Assembly (NCBI GenBank): GCA_029551145.1
Contig: JAKPGA010000051.1
Coordinates: 1 to 33,562 of the forward strand
Direction: 5' to 3'
Source of the DNA: Thermotogota bacterium
GTDB taxonomy: Bacteria > Thermotogota > Thermotogae > Thermotogales > DSM-5069
DNA length: 33,562 nt
Shown here: in pieces, positions 33,218 through 33,562 of the stretch
Numbering within the stretch: position 1 is the first letter of the stretch
How the letters are laid out: every line of letters starts with the position of its first letter
Notes under the pieces: generated by a model
What the model was told of the DNA's origin: nothing
What the model saw: the letters and a program-made list of their open reading frames with translations, nothing else
The model's database searches: none
Made by a program: the position numbers and the translations under genes

Positions 33218-33562
33218 TCAAAGGTCTGGTTTATCTACCCCATATTCATAAGCATATTGAAGAGCCTCAATTTGAGCGTTTCTTATCAAATCTCTTGCAT
33301 AACCGGCTTTTTGGCTTATGCGTTCTACCCTGTCTATTATGTCTGTTGCTATACTGAATCTGTCGGTTTGATTCAAAATCGATAGCTGCATCGGTGTAGT
33401 TATACCACCTCTTCCTTTCAAAAACGGTGAAAGTGCGGTGGAATCTATTCCATATTTTCTGTTCTCGCGATAACCTCTCACATGAATGTTGTCGTGATTT
33501 TTCCTTCTGTATGTGAGCCTGTGTATGAGCCATGGATAACCGTGGAAGTTGAATATAACAGG
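33218..33562 (-). CDS. xfp: Phosphoketolase, C-terminal fragment (5' end beyond the window)
   Basis: The last 114 codons of a gene whose start is outside the window. It is recognised from the conserved C-terminal domain: FHGYPWLIHRLTYRRKNHDN, HVRGYREN, GITTPMQLSILNQTDRFSIA and the ending YAYEYGVDKPDL. Phosphoketolase splits xylulose-5-phosphate or fructose-6-phosphate with phosphate to acetyl-phosphate and an aldose phosphate, using thiamine diphosphate. Between GYREN and GITTP there are about 18 extra residues (RKYGIDSTALSPFLKGRG) not found in the family as I know it; the underlying DNA holds an inverted repeat. Reading continues without a stop to the window edge. Confidence 0.88.
   Translation of the reverse strand, partial: PVIFNFHGYPWLIHRLTYRRKNHDNIHVRGYRENRKYGIDSTALSPFLKGRGGITTPMQLSILNQTDRFSIATDIIDRVERISQKAGYARDLIRNAQIEALQYAYEYGVDKPDL
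33405..33441. repeat. Imperfect inverted repeat inside the phosphoketolase gene
   Basis: CCACC...CTTTC and GAAAG...GGTGG arms separated by a 9-nt loop, with a small mismatched section. It coincides with the 18-residue insertion, as expected of a small palindromic element inserted in frame. Confidence 0.5.

Overview
The window looks like chromosomal DNA of a thermophilic Thermotogota bacterium, probably Thermotoga or Pseudothermotoga-like. This is inferred from gene content, not from a search. The clues are a Thermotoga-type maltosyltransferase, a short archaeal-like S-adenosylhomocysteinase, SpoVS in a non-phage housekeeping setting, several diguanylate cyclases, strong Shine-Dalgarno sites, many 4-nt gene overlaps and very GC-rich tRNA stems in an AT-leaning genome. 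No insertion sequence, phage gene or CRISPR array was seen.

Layout. 13-698 (+): a cluster of four tRNAs (Gly, Arg, His, Arg) runs straight into spoVS and a strong terminator. 723-4812 (-): two secreted proteins, a PHP-type phosphoesterase with an N-terminal beta-sandwich domain and a large von Willebrand A protein. 5054-10576 (-): a tight operon of HAD phosphatase, DegT-type sugar aminotransferase, lnt, deoB and a creatininase-family amidohydrolase. 10581-13302 (-): tRNA-Leu(GAG) with promoter and terminator, a frameshifted degV, a Cache-PAS-GGDEF diguanylate cyclase and tRNA-Leu(CAA). 13359-15400 (-): a periplasmic coiled-coil protein and an AEC-family transporter. 15513-22932 (+): a five-gene operon of a DUF362 ferredoxin-like protein, ahcY, mmtA, an unrecognised 207-aa protein and a membrane-anchored SMC-like ATPase of the YhaN type. 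22919-27819 (-): an operon of a site-2-protease homologue without its zinc ligands, an orphan fumarase-beta-like domain, wecB, a Gfo/Idh/MocA oxidoreductase and a membrane GAF-GGDEF protein. 28162-30122 (+): a NatA/NatB-type ABC exporter with its terminator. 30401-32068 (+): a third diguanylate cyclase. 32092-33562 (-): an unrecognised membrane protein downstream of a phosphoketolase that is cut by the window edge.

Themes. Cell-envelope and nucleotide-sugar work (lnt, DegT, wecB, Gfo), nucleoside and methyl-cycle salvage (deoB, ahcY), maltodextrin metabolism (mmtA) and c-di-GMP signalling (three cyclases) dominate. The least explained parts are the pseudo-protease/orphan-lyase operon, the ATPase paired with an unknown 207-aa protein instead of a nuclease, a single-base frameshift in degV, an in-frame palindromic insertion in the phosphoketolase, and three genes whose best-placed start codon is CTG.
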